Assembly: GCA_041497115.1 (NCBI GenBank)
Contig: JBGQFW010000011.1
Location: forward strand, 4,825 to 68,824
Reading direction: 5' to 3'
From: AR5 sp041497115
GTDB lineage: Bacteria; Methylomirabilota; Methylomirabilia; Rokubacteriales; CSP1-6
Length of the DNA: 64,000 bases
Shown here piece after piece: positions 51,586-60,057 of this stretch. The notes under the pieces were generated by a model. The model did no database searches and was not told the DNA's origin. It saw nothing but the letters and a program-made list of their open reading frames with translations. Made by a program: the position numbers and the translations under genes. Positions within the stretch are counted from its first letter, which is position 1, and the number at the start of each line of letters is the position of its first letter.

Positions 51586-52496
51586 AAGTCTGCCAGTTCT
51601 TCCTGCCGGGACGCGGCCCGCGCGTGGGCATCGTGGCCGGCGACGCGGTGCTCGACGTGACGTCGCCGAAGGCCGGCGTGACGTCGGTGACCGGCCTCAT
51701 CGCCCAGTGCGGGACGGCGGCGCGGCTCGAGAGCCGCCTGCGCGCCCTCGCCAAAACCGCGCGCGCGCGCGTGCCGTGGGCCACGCTCGACCGGACGCCG
51801 GCGCCGCGGCGGCCTTACCTGTTAGCGCCGCTCGATCCCCCCGAAGTCTGGGGCGCCGGCATCACCTACCGGCGCAGCCGCGAGTACTACGAGGCCCACA
51901 CCGGCGAGGGCGGGCGCACCAGGGGGATCTACGACTTCGTCTACGAGTCCGAGCGCCCCGAGCTCTTCTTCAAGGCGACCGCCTCGCGCACGGTCGGGCC
52001 CAACGCGCCGATCGGCGTCCGCGCGGACTCGGCCCTCACCGCCGTCGAGCCCGAGCTCGCGCTGGTCCTCGGGCGCGGCGGCGCCATCGTCGGCTACACG
52101 ATCGGCAACGACCTGTCGGCGTGGGACATCGAGCGCGCCAATCCGCTGTTCCTGCCCCAGTCGAAGATCTTCGACGGCTGCTTCGCGTGCGGTCCGGTGC
52201 TGGCGACGGCGGCCGAGGTCGGCGATCCCCACGCGCTCGAGCTGACGTGCACGATCTCGCGCGGCGGGCGGGCGATCTTCCGCGGCGGGGTCAACACCAA
52301 GGAGATGAAGCGGCAGTGCGCCGACCTGGTGGCCTGGCTCTGCCGGAGCAACCCTTGCCCGCCCGGCACCGTGCTCTCGACCGGCACCGGCATCCTGGTG
52401 CCCGACGAGCACGCGCTGGCCGACGGCGACGTGGTGGAGATCACGCTCGACCGGGTCGGGACCCTGCGCAACCCGGTGCGGCGGCTCCGACCCTAG
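51582..52496 (+). CDS. Fumarylacetoacetate hydrolase (FAH) family protein
   Basis: 304 aa. The metal-binding Glu and Asp are in VEPELALVLGRGG and GNDLSAWDIERANPLFLPQSKIFDG (about 175-215), followed by STGTGILVPDE. N-terminal VCQFFLPGRGPRVGIVAGD is a typical cap. Members hydrolyse or decarboxylate beta-diketo acids, 2-keto-3-deoxy sugar acids or similar. Overlap with the kinase-like gene implies coupling. Confidence 0.9.
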   Translation: MKVCQFFLPGRGPRVGIVAGDAVLDVTSPKAGVTSVTGLIAQCGTAARLESRLRALAKTARARVPWATLDRTPAPRRPYLLAPLDPPEVWGAGITYRRSREYYEAHTGEGGRTRGIYDFVYESERPELFFKATASRTVGPNAPIGVRADSALTAVEPELALVLGRGGAIVGYTIGNDLSAWDIERANPLFLPQSKIFDGCFACGPVLATAAEVGDPHALELTCTISRGGRAIFRGGVNTKEMKRQCADLVAWLCRSNPCPPGTVLSTGTGILVPDEHALADGDVVEITLDRVGTLRNPVRRLRP

Positions 52497-52499
52497 TCT

Positions 52500-53489
52500 T
52501 CATTCGGTCGACGCGCCCGGCGGAATGAGGTTGAGGGGCAATTCGCCGTGGGCCGTGCGCCGGATGTTCTCCGCGATCAGTTTCGCCCGCGCGTCCAGCA
52601 TCCCGTCTGTCCAGCCGGACACGTGCGGCGTCATGAGAACGTTCGGCAGCTCGTGAAAGGGCCGCTGAGCCGGAAGCGTCGGGCCGGCCTCACTCGGATA
52701 GCGATACCAGACGTCGAGGGCCGCGGCGGCGATCCTTCTCTCGGCCAACGCCGCATAGAGGGCGTCCTCGTCGAGGATGTGGGCGCGCGCGACGTTGACG
52801 AGGATCGCCGTCGGCTTCATGGAGCGGAGCTGCGCGTCACCGAGGAGACCGCGGGTCTCGGACGTCAGCGGCAGCGTGATCGCGAGATAGTCGGAGCGCG
52901 CGAGCACGTCGTCGAGGGCCTCGGGCCCACGGACGGCCGCGAGGCCATGCGGATCCGGCGCCGAGCTGTCCCGGCGGATCGCCAGAATTTCCATGTCGAA
53001 TGCGCGGGCGCGGCGGGCCACCGCCTGGCCGATCCGCCCGTAGCCAATGATGCCGAGCGTTTTTCCGGCCAGCTCCGGCCACACGGAGGGCGACGGCGCG
53101 CCGACCGCCCACTGGCTCTCCCAGCACCCACGGCGGAGCGCGGCGTCGATTCGACCGAACTCCCGCGTGAGCGCCAGCAGCGCTCCCAGCACGTACTCCG
53201 CGATGCCGATCTCGTGACCATACACATTCGCGAGCCGCGTGCCCGCCGGCAGCGCAGCGCGATCGATCCGGTCGAGGCCGGCTCCGGGCACCTGCACGAG
53301 CTTGAGTCGCCGGGCTACCGCGGCCATCTCACGGCTGAACGCGAGCGTGATGAGGACATCGAGATCGGGGAGCTTGGAGACGATCCCGACCTCGTCGGCG
53401 ACGACGACGTCACACGACACTTCGAGATGTGCGCGTACAGGACCTTCGAGCCGCGCGGCGAAGCTGCCGGCGAAGCCAATCCCAAGCAT
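52500..53489 (-). CDS. D-isomer-specific 2-hydroxyacid dehydrogenase-like protein
   Basis: 329 aa from ATG 53489 behind GGAAGGAGGCGG. NAD fold GIIGYGRIGQAVARR; Arg in NVARAHILDE and His in TPHVSGWTDG of the catalytic set. The loop with the Glu reads DVWYRYPSE rather than the usual DVFExEP, a variant also seen in some formate-dehydrogenase-like members, so specificity may differ from the protein at 3462. Divergent from the GlxA-type regulator, which may control it. Confidence 0.88.
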   Translation of the reverse strand: MLGIGFAGSFAARLEGPVRAHLEVSCDVVVADEVGIVSKLPDLDVLITLAFSREMAAVARRLKLVQVPGAGLDRIDRAALPAGTRLANVYGHEIGIAEYVLGALLALTREFGRIDAALRRGCWESQWAVGAPSPSVWPELAGKTLGIIGYGRIGQAVARRARAFDMEILAIRRDSSAPDPHGLAAVRGPEALDDVLARSDYLAITLPLTSETRGLLGDAQLRSMKPTAILVNVARAHILDEDALYAALAERRIAAAALDVWYRYPSEAGPTLPAQRPFHELPNVLMTPHVSGWTDGMLDARAKLIAENIRRTAHGELPLNLIPPGASTE

Positions 53490-53618
53490 GAGGCCGCCTC
53501 CTTCCCGTTCACGTTGCAGCATGCCGGGCGCGGGCGGCGGCCGGCTGACAAGATTCAGACGATTTCTGCCAACACCGCGCTTGCGCGAACGGATGGCGGA
53601 GCGGAAGATCCCAGCGTC

Positions 53619-54731
53619 ATGCCCCGGCGCATCATCCTCCTCGTCGTCCCCCCGGTGGACGAGCTCGACCTCGTCGGCCCGGTCGAGGTGTTGGTGGCCG
53701 CGAATCGTCTGGTGGGTGGCGCCCGAAAGCCCTATGCGATCGAGATCGTCACGACGGCGCGGGATCGAAGAGTCGCCGGAGAGTCCGGGCTGTCCTTTCT
53801 CGCGCATCGGCACTATCACGACGTCCGCGGCCGTCCCGACTCGGTGCTGGTCATTTGTGGGGTCGCCGCCCGCCTGAGGCGGGAGCGTGCCCTCCTCGGG
53901 TGGCTGCGACGGGTCGCGGCGACCAGCCGCCGCCTCGGGTCGGTGTGCGTCGGCGCGTTCCTGCTGGCCGCCGCCGGGATCCTCGACGGCCGGCGGGCGA
54001 CCGTGCACTGGAGGTACGCGCGCGAGCTCGCCGATCGGTACCCGCGGGTCGCTGTCGATCCACGACCGACCTGGGCGCAGGACGGCAACATCTATACTTC
54101 GGCCGGCATCTCGGCCGGGATCGACCTCGCTCTCGCCTGGGTCGAAGAGGACGTCGGCACGGCCGCGGCGGTGAATGTGGCGCGCGAGCTGGTGTTGTTC
54201 CTCCGTCGCCCGAGCGGCCAGGACCAGGTCAGCGTTTCCCTCGAGACGCAGGCCGCGCACACGAAGCCGATGCACGCGCTGCAGATGTGGATGACCGAGC
54301 ACCTCGACCAATCCCTGTCAGTCGGCACGCTCGCCGATCGCGCGGCCATGAGCGCGCGCAACTTCGCGCGGGTGTTCGCGCAGGAATTCGGCACCTCGCC
54401 CGGCCGCTACCTCTTTCACCTGCGGGTGGAAGCCGGCCGGCGGCTCCTGGAACAGACCGACAAGAGCCTGCTGCAGGTGGCGCTCGGGTGCGGCTTCCAG
54501 AGCGTCGACGTCATGCGGCGGGCCTTCCTGAGAGCCCTGGGAACGACGCCGCTCCGATATCGGCGTCACTTTCAGACGCCTGCCGCGAGATCTCGGATGC
54601 GCCCGGCCGCCATTCGCGGTCCGCTCGTCGCCGCCCGGCGAGAGATCGCGCGGGCCGCCCGGGTCGCGCTGACCTCGAGCCGCCGATCGAGCCGCACGTG
54701 GTCGACCGCCGGCGGTCGGAACCCAGCCTAG
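53619..54731 (+). CDS. GlxA-type transcriptional regulator: DJ-1/PfpI sensor plus AraC helix-turn-helix
   Basis: 370 aa. Residues 1 to about 190 resemble the class-I glutamine-amidotransferase/DJ-1 fold (VPPVDELDLVGPVEVLVAANR, then SVCVGAFLLAAAGILDGRRAT with the elbow Cys). Residues about 215-310 are an AraC DNA-binding domain (LADRAAMSARNFARVFAQEFG and ALGCGFQSVDVMRRAFLRALGTTPLRYR in its two helix-turn-helix units). A basic Ser/Arg-rich tail follows. Likely activates the divergent 2-hydroxyacid dehydrogenase gene or other targets in answer to a small ligand. Confidence 0.9.
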   Translation: MPRRIILLVVPPVDELDLVGPVEVLVAANRLVGGARKPYAIEIVTTARDRRVAGESGLSFLAHRHYHDVRGRPDSVLVICGVAARLRRERALLGWLRRVAATSRRLGSVCVGAFLLAAAGILDGRRATVHWRYARELADRYPRVAVDPRPTWAQDGNIYTSAGISAGIDLALAWVEEDVGTAAAVNVARELVLFLRRPSGQDQVSVSLETQAAHTKPMHALQMWMTEHLDQSLSVGTLADRAAMSARNFARVFAQEFGTSPGRYLFHLRVEAGRRLLEQTDKSLLQVALGCGFQSVDVMRRAFLRALGTTPLRYRRHFQTPAARSRMRPAAIRGPLVAARREIARAARVALTSSRRSSRTWSTAGGRNPA

Positions 54732-55753
54732 ACGAGCCGGGCGCCGGCCGCGAGCGCGGTCAGCTTGGCGCGCGCGAGGTCGCGAGGCAGGTACTTCATC
54801 CCGCAGTCGGGCGCGGCGACGAGCCGATCGGCGGGGACGTGCTTCAGCGCGGCGTCGATCCGGCGGGCGACCGTGTCGGCGGTCTCCGCCGCCGCGTCGC
54901 CGAGGTCGAGCACGCCGAGCACGATCGTCTTGGAGGGCAGCTCCTTCAGCGCCGCCAGGTCGAGCTTCGGCTGGGCGGCCTCGATGGACACCTGCGTGGC
55001 GCGCGAAGCCTCCAGCTCGGAGAGAAACCGGTAACCGCCCGACTTGGTCGTGCCGGCGAGCGCGTGGGAGAACGCGTAGCCGAAACAGAGGTGCACGCAC
55101 GTCGGCTTCGTGAGACCGGCCAGCGCGCGATCGATGACGGTCACGCCAAAGGCCCGCGCGCGATCGGGATGCGCCTGCAGATACGGCTCGTCGAGCTGCA
55201 GCCAGTCCACCAGCGGCTCCAGCTCACGCAGCTCGGCGTTCACCGCCGCCGCGTAGGCGAGCGCCAGCCGCTCGGGATCGCGATAGTGCTCGTCCTGGGC
55301 GAGGCACGACAGCGTGAACGGCCCCGGCACGGTGATCTTGATGCGCCGCGCGGTGGCCGCGCGCAGGAAGGCGGCCTCGCTCACCGACACCGGCCGCACC
55401 CGCTCGATCGGGCCGACGACGCGCGGCACCGGCGTGGGACGGCCCAGCCGCCCGATGGCGCTGCCCGGCCGGTCGGGATCGATGCCGCCGAGCGCGGTAG
55501 CGAAGCGGTTGAAGTACGACTCGCGCCGCTGCTCGCCGTCGCTGATCACGTCGATGCCGGCGCGCTCCATGTCGGCGACGGCCAGCCGCACGGCGTCGTC
55601 CTGCGCCTCCTCGAGCAGCGCCGGCGCCACCCGCCACACCTCGGGCAGCCGGATCCGCGGCACCACGTTGCCGCGGAACCGCTCGCGGTCCACCAGCCAC
55701 GCCGGTTGCGGGTAGCTGCCGACGACCGTGGTCGTGATGCGGGCGGCGGCCAT
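54728..55753 (-). CDS. MetE C-terminal-domain (core methionine synthase-like) methyltransferase, second copy
   Basis: 341 aa from the ATG overlapping the M24 stop (TGATG). VVGSYPQPAW opens the barrel; zinc ligands are in VHLCFGYAF (His, Cys), a Glu in VSIEAAQPK and Cys in APDCGMKY. No N-terminal MetE domain. It differs clearly from the copy at 16923 (YFNRF, PGPFTLSCLAQDEHY), so they probably serve different substrates. Coupling to an M24-type protein is unusual. Confidence 0.86.
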   Translation of the reverse strand: MAAARITTTVVGSYPQPAWLVDRERFRGNVVPRIRLPEVWRVAPALLEEAQDDAVRLAVADMERAGIDVISDGEQRRESYFNRFATALGGIDPDRPGSAIGRLGRPTPVPRVVGPIERVRPVSVSEAAFLRAATARRIKITVPGPFTLSCLAQDEHYRDPERLALAYAAAVNAELRELEPLVDWLQLDEPYLQAHPDRARAFGVTVIDRALAGLTKPTCVHLCFGYAFSHALAGTTKSGGYRFLSELEASRATQVSIEAAQPKLDLAALKELPSKTIVLGVLDLGDAAAETADTVARRIDAALKHVPADRLVAAPDCGMKYLPRDLARAKLTALAAGARLV

Positions 55754-57060
55754 CAGTAGCGGTTGGCGATCGGCAGCTCGTCGGCCGGGAAGAGCGTGAT
55801 GATCTGGGCCCCCGCCGGCGTGACGATCACCTCTTCCTCGATGCGCGCCGCCGACACGCCGTCGGTGGCCGGGCAGTACGTCTCGACCGCGAACATCATG
55901 CCCGCCTCGAGCTCCATCGGGTCGTCGAACGAGTTGAGCCGGCTGATGATCGGCCGCTCGTGCAGCCCCAGCCCGATGCCATGGCAGAAGTTGAGGCCGA
56001 AGGCCCCCATCTCGCTGTCGAAGCCGATGTCGGCGGCCTTGGGGAACGCGCGGGCGATCTTGTCGGTGGTGACGCCCGGCTTGATCAGCGCGATGGCCTC
56101 GTCCATCCACTCGCGCGCCTTCTTGTACGCGACCAGCTGGGGCCGGGTCGCCTTGCCGACGCTGAACGTGCGGTAGTAGCAGGTGCGGTAGCCGACGAAC
56201 GACATGATGATGTCGAAGAACGCCTGGTCGCCCGGCCGGATGATGCGGTCGGTGAAGTTGTGCGGATGCGGGCTGCAGCGCTCACCGGAGATCGCGTTGA
56301 TCGCCTCCACGCTGTCGGAGCCCATCTCGTACAACCGCTTGTTGGCCAGCGCCACGATCTCGTTCTCGCGCGCGCCCGGCTTGAGCGCCTCGTAGATGTC
56401 CTGGTAGACGCCGTCCACCATCGCCGCCGCCATGTTGAGCAGCGTCAGCTCGTCCTGGCTCTTGAGCATGCGCGCCTCCAGCATCACCTGCTGGCCGTCG
56501 CGCACCTCGACCCCGAGCTCTTGCAGCGCGAAGAGGAACGGCGGCTCGACGAGGTCGATGCCCAGCGGCATGCCGGCCACGCCCTCGGCCTTGAGGATGT
56601 CGCGGATCTCCTGCGCGGCTTTCTTGAATAGGCCGGCCTTCGGCGACACCGCGCCGCGCATGCCGACCATGCCGGCCAGCGACTGCTTGGCGGGGATCTG
56701 CGGCGCGTAGAGGCGGTGGTGGCGCGCCGCCGAGCCGAAGTCCCACACCCACGGCTCGCCGGTGCCGGTGAGCAGACACCAGCGGGTGAGCTTGTCGCGC
56801 GCCCACTCGCCGATGACGGTGCCGGAGAGATAGCGGATGTTGTACTGGTCGAACACGAGGACGGCGCCGAGGCCGGAGGCGGCCAGCGCCCGGCGCGCGC
56901 GGCCGAGGCGATAGGCGTGCAGCCGCTTGAAGTCCACGCGCTCCTCGAAGTCCACCTGCATGTGGCCGGGCGCCTGCAGCGGGCGGTCCCAGCGATAACG
57001 CGGGTCGACGTCGTCGGCGCTGACGGGCCTGGCCTTCGGCGCTTCGGGCTTGCGGGCCAT
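55753..57060 (-). CDS. M24 (Xaa-Pro aminopeptidase-like) protein with one metal ligand replaced
   Basis: 435 aa behind CGAAGGAGGAG. N-terminal creatinase-like domain (FKRLHAYRLGRARRALAASGLGAVLVFDQYN over about 44-74), then the pita-bread catalytic fold. Ligands visible: Asp in FFDIIM, His in FCHGIGLGLHERP, Glu in AVETYCP and Glu in ARIEEEVIV. The second Asp (GDITRTF in aminopeptidase P) aligns to Cys in RTCYYRTF, so the usual dimetal site is altered. It may not be a peptidase; M24-fold lyases such as DMSP lyase DddP are a precedent. Confidence 0.85.
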   Translation of the reverse strand: MARKPEAPKARPVSADDVDPRYRWDRPLQAPGHMQVDFEERVDFKRLHAYRLGRARRALAASGLGAVLVFDQYNIRYLSGTVIGEWARDKLTRWCLLTGTGEPWVWDFGSAARHHRLYAPQIPAKQSLAGMVGMRGAVSPKAGLFKKAAQEIRDILKAEGVAGMPLGIDLVEPPFLFALQELGVEVRDGQQVMLEARMLKSQDELTLLNMAAAMVDGVYQDIYEALKPGARENEIVALANKRLYEMGSDSVEAINAISGERCSPHPHNFTDRIIRPGDQAFFDIIMSFVGYRTCYYRTFSVGKATRPQLVAYKKAREWMDEAIALIKPGVTTDKIARAFPKAADIGFDSEMGAFGLNFCHGIGLGLHERPIISRLNSFDDPMELEAGMMFAVETYCPATDGVSAARIEEEVIVTPAGAQIITLFPADELPIANRY

Positions 57061-57089
57061 CGGGCTCCTCCTTCGGGTCGGGCGCTACT

Positions 57090-57623
57090 CTACCGCGGCC
57101 CGACGATGCGCGCCCAGAGTCGCCGGGAGTCCTCCGGCAGCAGCGGCAGCGCCGCCTCGACCGCGGCCGCCAGCGCGCCGCGATCGCCGGATGCCAGCAG
57201 CTGCTCGACGTCCCACGCGTCCTGGGGCCCGGCGGCGTAGAGCTTGAGGACGATCAGGTCGGCGAGCGCGGCGACGGGCACCAGCTCGCCCTCGATCGAG
57301 CGCGGCGTGGCGCGCTCGAGGATCCCGGCCTGCCAGCCCGAGCGGCCGACGATCACGTCCACCGAGGATTGATCGGGGGCCGCGAGGCGGGCGGCGCCGG
57401 CCAGCGGGTCGTCGGCGTCGCCTCGCCGCACCTGGACCATGATCCCGTCGCGCTCGAGCGGTGCCCACACCGACGGCGCCAGGCAGGCGGCGTCGAGCGT
57501 GAGGACGTCGAGATCGCGCGTGGAGCGCGTCACCCCGTACACCGCCATCGCCGCCGCGCCCACCACGGCGAACGGGATGCGCCGCTCGCGCAGCAGCGCC
57601 GCGACGCGGCCGAGCAGGCTCAG
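57090..57623 (-). CDS. Nucleotidyltransferase-fold protein (AbiEii/MNT-like)
   Basis: About 177 aa. The conserved part starts LSLLGRVAALLRERRIPFAVVGAAAMAVYG (about 1-30) and the metal pair is in TRSTRDLDVLTLD, with a further Asp in SSVDVIVG, the minimal-nucleotidyltransferase pattern. No ATG, GTG or TTG is in frame at the right place; CTG 57623 overlaps the stop of the upstream small gene (CTGA) and fits the fold's start. Function may be toxin- or antitoxin-like nucleotidyl transfer. Alternative: a pseudogenised N-terminus. Confidence 0.72.
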   Translation of the reverse strand: MSLLGRVAALLRERRIPFAVVGAAAMAVYGVTRSTRDLDVLTLDAACLAPSVWAPLERDGIMVQVRRGDADDPLAGAARLAAPDQSSVDVIVGRSGWQAGILERATPRSIEGELVPVAALADLIVLKLYAAGPQDAWDVEQLLASGDRGALAAAVEAALPLLPEDSRRLWARIVGPR

Positions 57624-57847
57624 CCGGCCAGCTCCCGCAAGCAGCGCGACGGCCGACGCGCCGCCTGGCGCCGGCGGCGGAGCTCGCGATCGGCCTCGTC
57701 GCGGCCGAGCGGTGGATCGTGGGCGAGGCGGAACGTCTCGAGGTCGCGCGCGCCGAGTCGCAGGGCGAGCCGGACGCGCTCGGCGGAACGGAGCGTCGCG
57801 AGCGCGCGGCGCTCGTCGGCCCGGAGGAGATCGGCCAGTCGGTGCAC
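57620..57847 (-). CDS. Small Arg-rich helical partner of the nucleotidyltransferase
   Basis: 75 aa from GTG 57847. The sequence (LRSAERVRLALRLGARDLE, AHDPPLGRDEADRELRRRR, SRCLREL) is all helical. It ends in a four-base overlap with the nucleotidyltransferase, so they are made together. A TATTAT box lies exactly 7 nt before the GTG, with no ribosome-binding site. No named family; a two-gene toxin-antitoxin-like module is possible. Confidence 0.65.
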   Translation of the reverse strand: MHRLADLLRADERRALATLRSAERVRLALRLGARDLETFRLAHDPPLGRDEADRELRRRRQAARRPSRCLRELAG

Positions 57848-57871
57848 GGCGCCTATAATACGCCCCGGAGG
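57848..57871. promoter_or_regulatory. Overlapping divergent -10 boxes
   Basis: Plus strand: consensus TATAAT (57854-57859), 7 nt before a GGAGG site (57867-57871) and ATG 57879 of the acyl-CoA ligase. Minus strand: TATTAT (57860-57855) 7 nt before GTG 57847. No clear -35 on either strand. Confidence 0.6.
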
Positions 57872-57878
57872 TCAGACG

Positions 57879-59477
57879 ATGCCCGGACCCTCGCAGCCCG
57901 AGCTGTACCGTCCCAAGCTCGCGTACCCCGACATCCCGTACGGCGCGATGCTCGACCGCCCGGTGACGCTCTATCCCGAGCGGGTGGCCATCACGTTCCC
58001 CGACGTGAGCCTGACGTTCCGCGAGCTCGATGGCCTCGTCAACGCGCTCGCCCACGCGCTGCGCGCGCTCGGCATCGGCCCCGGCGACCGCGTGTGCCTG
58101 TTCATGACGAACCGGCCGGAGTACGTCGTCGCGTTCTTCGCCGTCGCCCGGATCGGCGCGGTGTCGAGCCCGATGAACCCGTCCTACAAGGAGCGCGAGG
58201 TCGCCTACCAGCTCGGCGACGCGCAGGCGGTGGCGGTGGTCGTGCAACAAGACCTGCTGCCGCTCGTGCGGGCGGTGCGCGGCGAGGTCCCGCGGCTGCG
58301 CCACATCGTCGTCGTGGGGCCGGGCGCCACCGCCGCGGCCGACGTGACGCGCTTCGCCGATCTGGTGGCCGCCGCCTCCGCTCAGCCGCCGGCGCATGCG
58401 GTCGCCGGCGGCGACGAGCTGCTGGTGCTCCCCTACTCGAGCGGCACCACCGGGCTACCCAAGGGCGTGCTGCTCAGCCACGGCGTGTTCGTCGCCAACA
58501 ACATCCAGTTCCTCTCCGCGATCCGCGCGACCGACGCCGACCGGTTCCTGATCTTCCTGCCCTTCTATCACATCTACGGCTTGATGCTGATGGGCGGCGC
58601 CGTCCACGCCGGCATCGAGATGGTCGTCATGGAGCGCTTCGGCATGGCCGAGGCGCTGCGGCTCATCGTCGAGCGGAAGATCACGATCGTCTTCGCGGTG
58701 CCGCCGGTGCTGCTGGCGATGGCGAACAAGCCCGACATCGGCACGGTGGACTGGAGCAGCGTCGCGATGTTCATGGTGGGCGCGGCGCCGACGCCGCCCG
58801 AGCTGGCCCGCCGCTTCACGCAGCTCACCGGCGTGAGGGTCGTGCAGGGCTACGGCCTCACCGAGGCGGGGCCGATCACGCATCTCAACCCGGTGCACGA
58901 CGACAGCCGGCTCACGCTCGACACCGCCGGCCTGCCGTGCAACGACACCGAGCAGAAGATCGTGGACCTCGAGACGGGCGAGCGCGAGCTGCCGGTGGGC
59001 GAGGTCGGCGAGGTGATCGTGCGCGGCCCCCAGCTCATGCTCGGCTACTGGAACGCGCCCGACTCGACGGCGGCGGCGCTGCGCGAGGGCTGGCTCTACA
59101 CCGGCGACATCGGCCGCCTCGACGCGCAGGGCTACCTCACGATCACCGACCGCAAGAAGGAGATGATCAAGTACAAGGGGTTCGGCATCGCGCCGGCCGA
59201 GATCGAGGCGCTGCTGTTCGAGCACCCCGGCGTGGCCGACTGCGCGGTGATCGGCAAGCCCGACGACGAGGCGGGCGAGGTGCCCAAGGCCTTCGTCGTC
59301 CTCAAGGACAAGGCGCTCACCGCGGACGCGCTGCTGCAGTGGGCACGCGGCCGGCTGGCCGGCTACAAGACGCTGCAGGAGATCCAGTTCGTCGAGGCGA
59401 TCCCCAAGACGGCGTCGGGCAAGATCCTGCGCCGCGTCCTCAAGGAGGAGGAGCGCAAGCGGCTGGGGCTGGCGTGA
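57879..59477 (+). CDS. Acyl-CoA synthetase / 4-coumarate-CoA-ligase-like AMP-forming enzyme
   Basis: 532 aa from ATG 57879. The AMP-binding P-loop is LPYSSGTTGLPKGV near 187-200; GYGLTEAGP, YTGDIGRLDAQGY and the catalytic Lys in PKTASGKILRR complete the ANL-family motifs. ITDRKKEMIKYKGFGIAPAEIE (about 423-444) is the hinge. It activates a fatty or aromatic acid with ATP and CoA. Strong -10 upstream. Confidence 0.94.
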   Translation: MPGPSQPELYRPKLAYPDIPYGAMLDRPVTLYPERVAITFPDVSLTFRELDGLVNALAHALRALGIGPGDRVCLFMTNRPEYVVAFFAVARIGAVSSPMNPSYKEREVAYQLGDAQAVAVVVQQDLLPLVRAVRGEVPRLRHIVVVGPGATAAADVTRFADLVAAASAQPPAHAVAGGDELLVLPYSSGTTGLPKGVLLSHGVFVANNIQFLSAIRATDADRFLIFLPFYHIYGLMLMGGAVHAGIEMVVMERFGMAEALRLIVERKITIVFAVPPVLLAMANKPDIGTVDWSSVAMFMVGAAPTPPELARRFTQLTGVRVVQGYGLTEAGPITHLNPVHDDSRLTLDTAGLPCNDTEQKIVDLETGERELPVGEVGEVIVRGPQLMLGYWNAPDSTAAALREGWLYTGDIGRLDAQGYLTITDRKKEMIKYKGFGIAPAEIEALLFEHPGVADCAVIGKPDDEAGEVPKAFVVLKDKALTADALLQWARGRLAGYKTLQEIQFVEAIPKTASGKILRRVLKEEERKRLGLA

Positions 59478-59481
59478 CCCG

Positions 59482-60057
59482 CTAGCGCGCGCGGCGCAGG
59501 ATCAGGAAGTACTGGTGCGGCAGGATCGCGCGCTCGCCGACCAGCCGCAGGCCGGCGCGGCGGGCGTCGCGCAGGAACCGCGCGCGCGACACGCGGCGGC
59601 GCGGCGGCGGGCCGAATTCCGACTCCTCGTTCCAGTCCACGTTGATCACCCGCGCGCCGGGCGCCAGCGACGCGGCCAGCCGGCGCAGGAACGCCGCGCG
59701 GCCGTGCAGGTGGTGGTAGACGTTGATCAGCACGGCGGTGCGGCACCGGCCGCGCGGCAGCAGCGGATCGTCGTCGCGCCCGAGCACCGGCGTGACGTTG
59801 CGCGCCCCCGCCCGCGCCATCCGCCGGCGCAACACATCGAGCACTGCCGGCTCGGGGTCCACCGCGTAGACGTGGCCCGACGGGCCGACGGCGCGCGCCA
59901 GCCGCGCGGTGAAGTAGCCGGGCCCCGAGCCGATCTCGGCCACCTCCTGCCCGCGCGCCAGCCCGAGCGCGCGCACGAGCGCGGCGGGCTTCTGCCACCG
60001 CGCCCGCCGCGGGTTGAGCTGCCGCTTCAGCGCGCCGGCCAGCTCCTTGGGCGTCAT
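59482..60057 (-). CDS. Class I SAM-dependent methyltransferase
   Basis: 191 aa. SAM motif I VAEIGSGPGYFTARLA; motif II acidic VDPEPAVLDVL; later VLINVYHHL. The form is similar to small UbiE-like methyltransferases. Starts by ATGA overlap with the Gfo/Idh/MocA gene and ends the leftward run. Acceptor unknown. Confidence 0.86.
   Translation of the reverse strand: MTPKELAGALKRQLNPRRARWQKPAALVRALGLARGQEVAEIGSGPGYFTARLARAVGPSGHVYAVDPEPAVLDVLRRRMARAGARNVTPVLGRDDDPLLPRGRCRTAVLINVYHHLHGRAAFLRRLAASLAPGARVINVDWNEESEFGPPPRRRVSRARFLRDARRAGLRLVGERAILPHQYFLILRRAR

Noticed and set aside
55753..57060. Naming the M24 protein DddP (DMSP lyase)
   Set aside because: The fold and an altered metal site are compatible, but the ligand spacing as I recall it for DddP differs and no DMSP gene is nearby.
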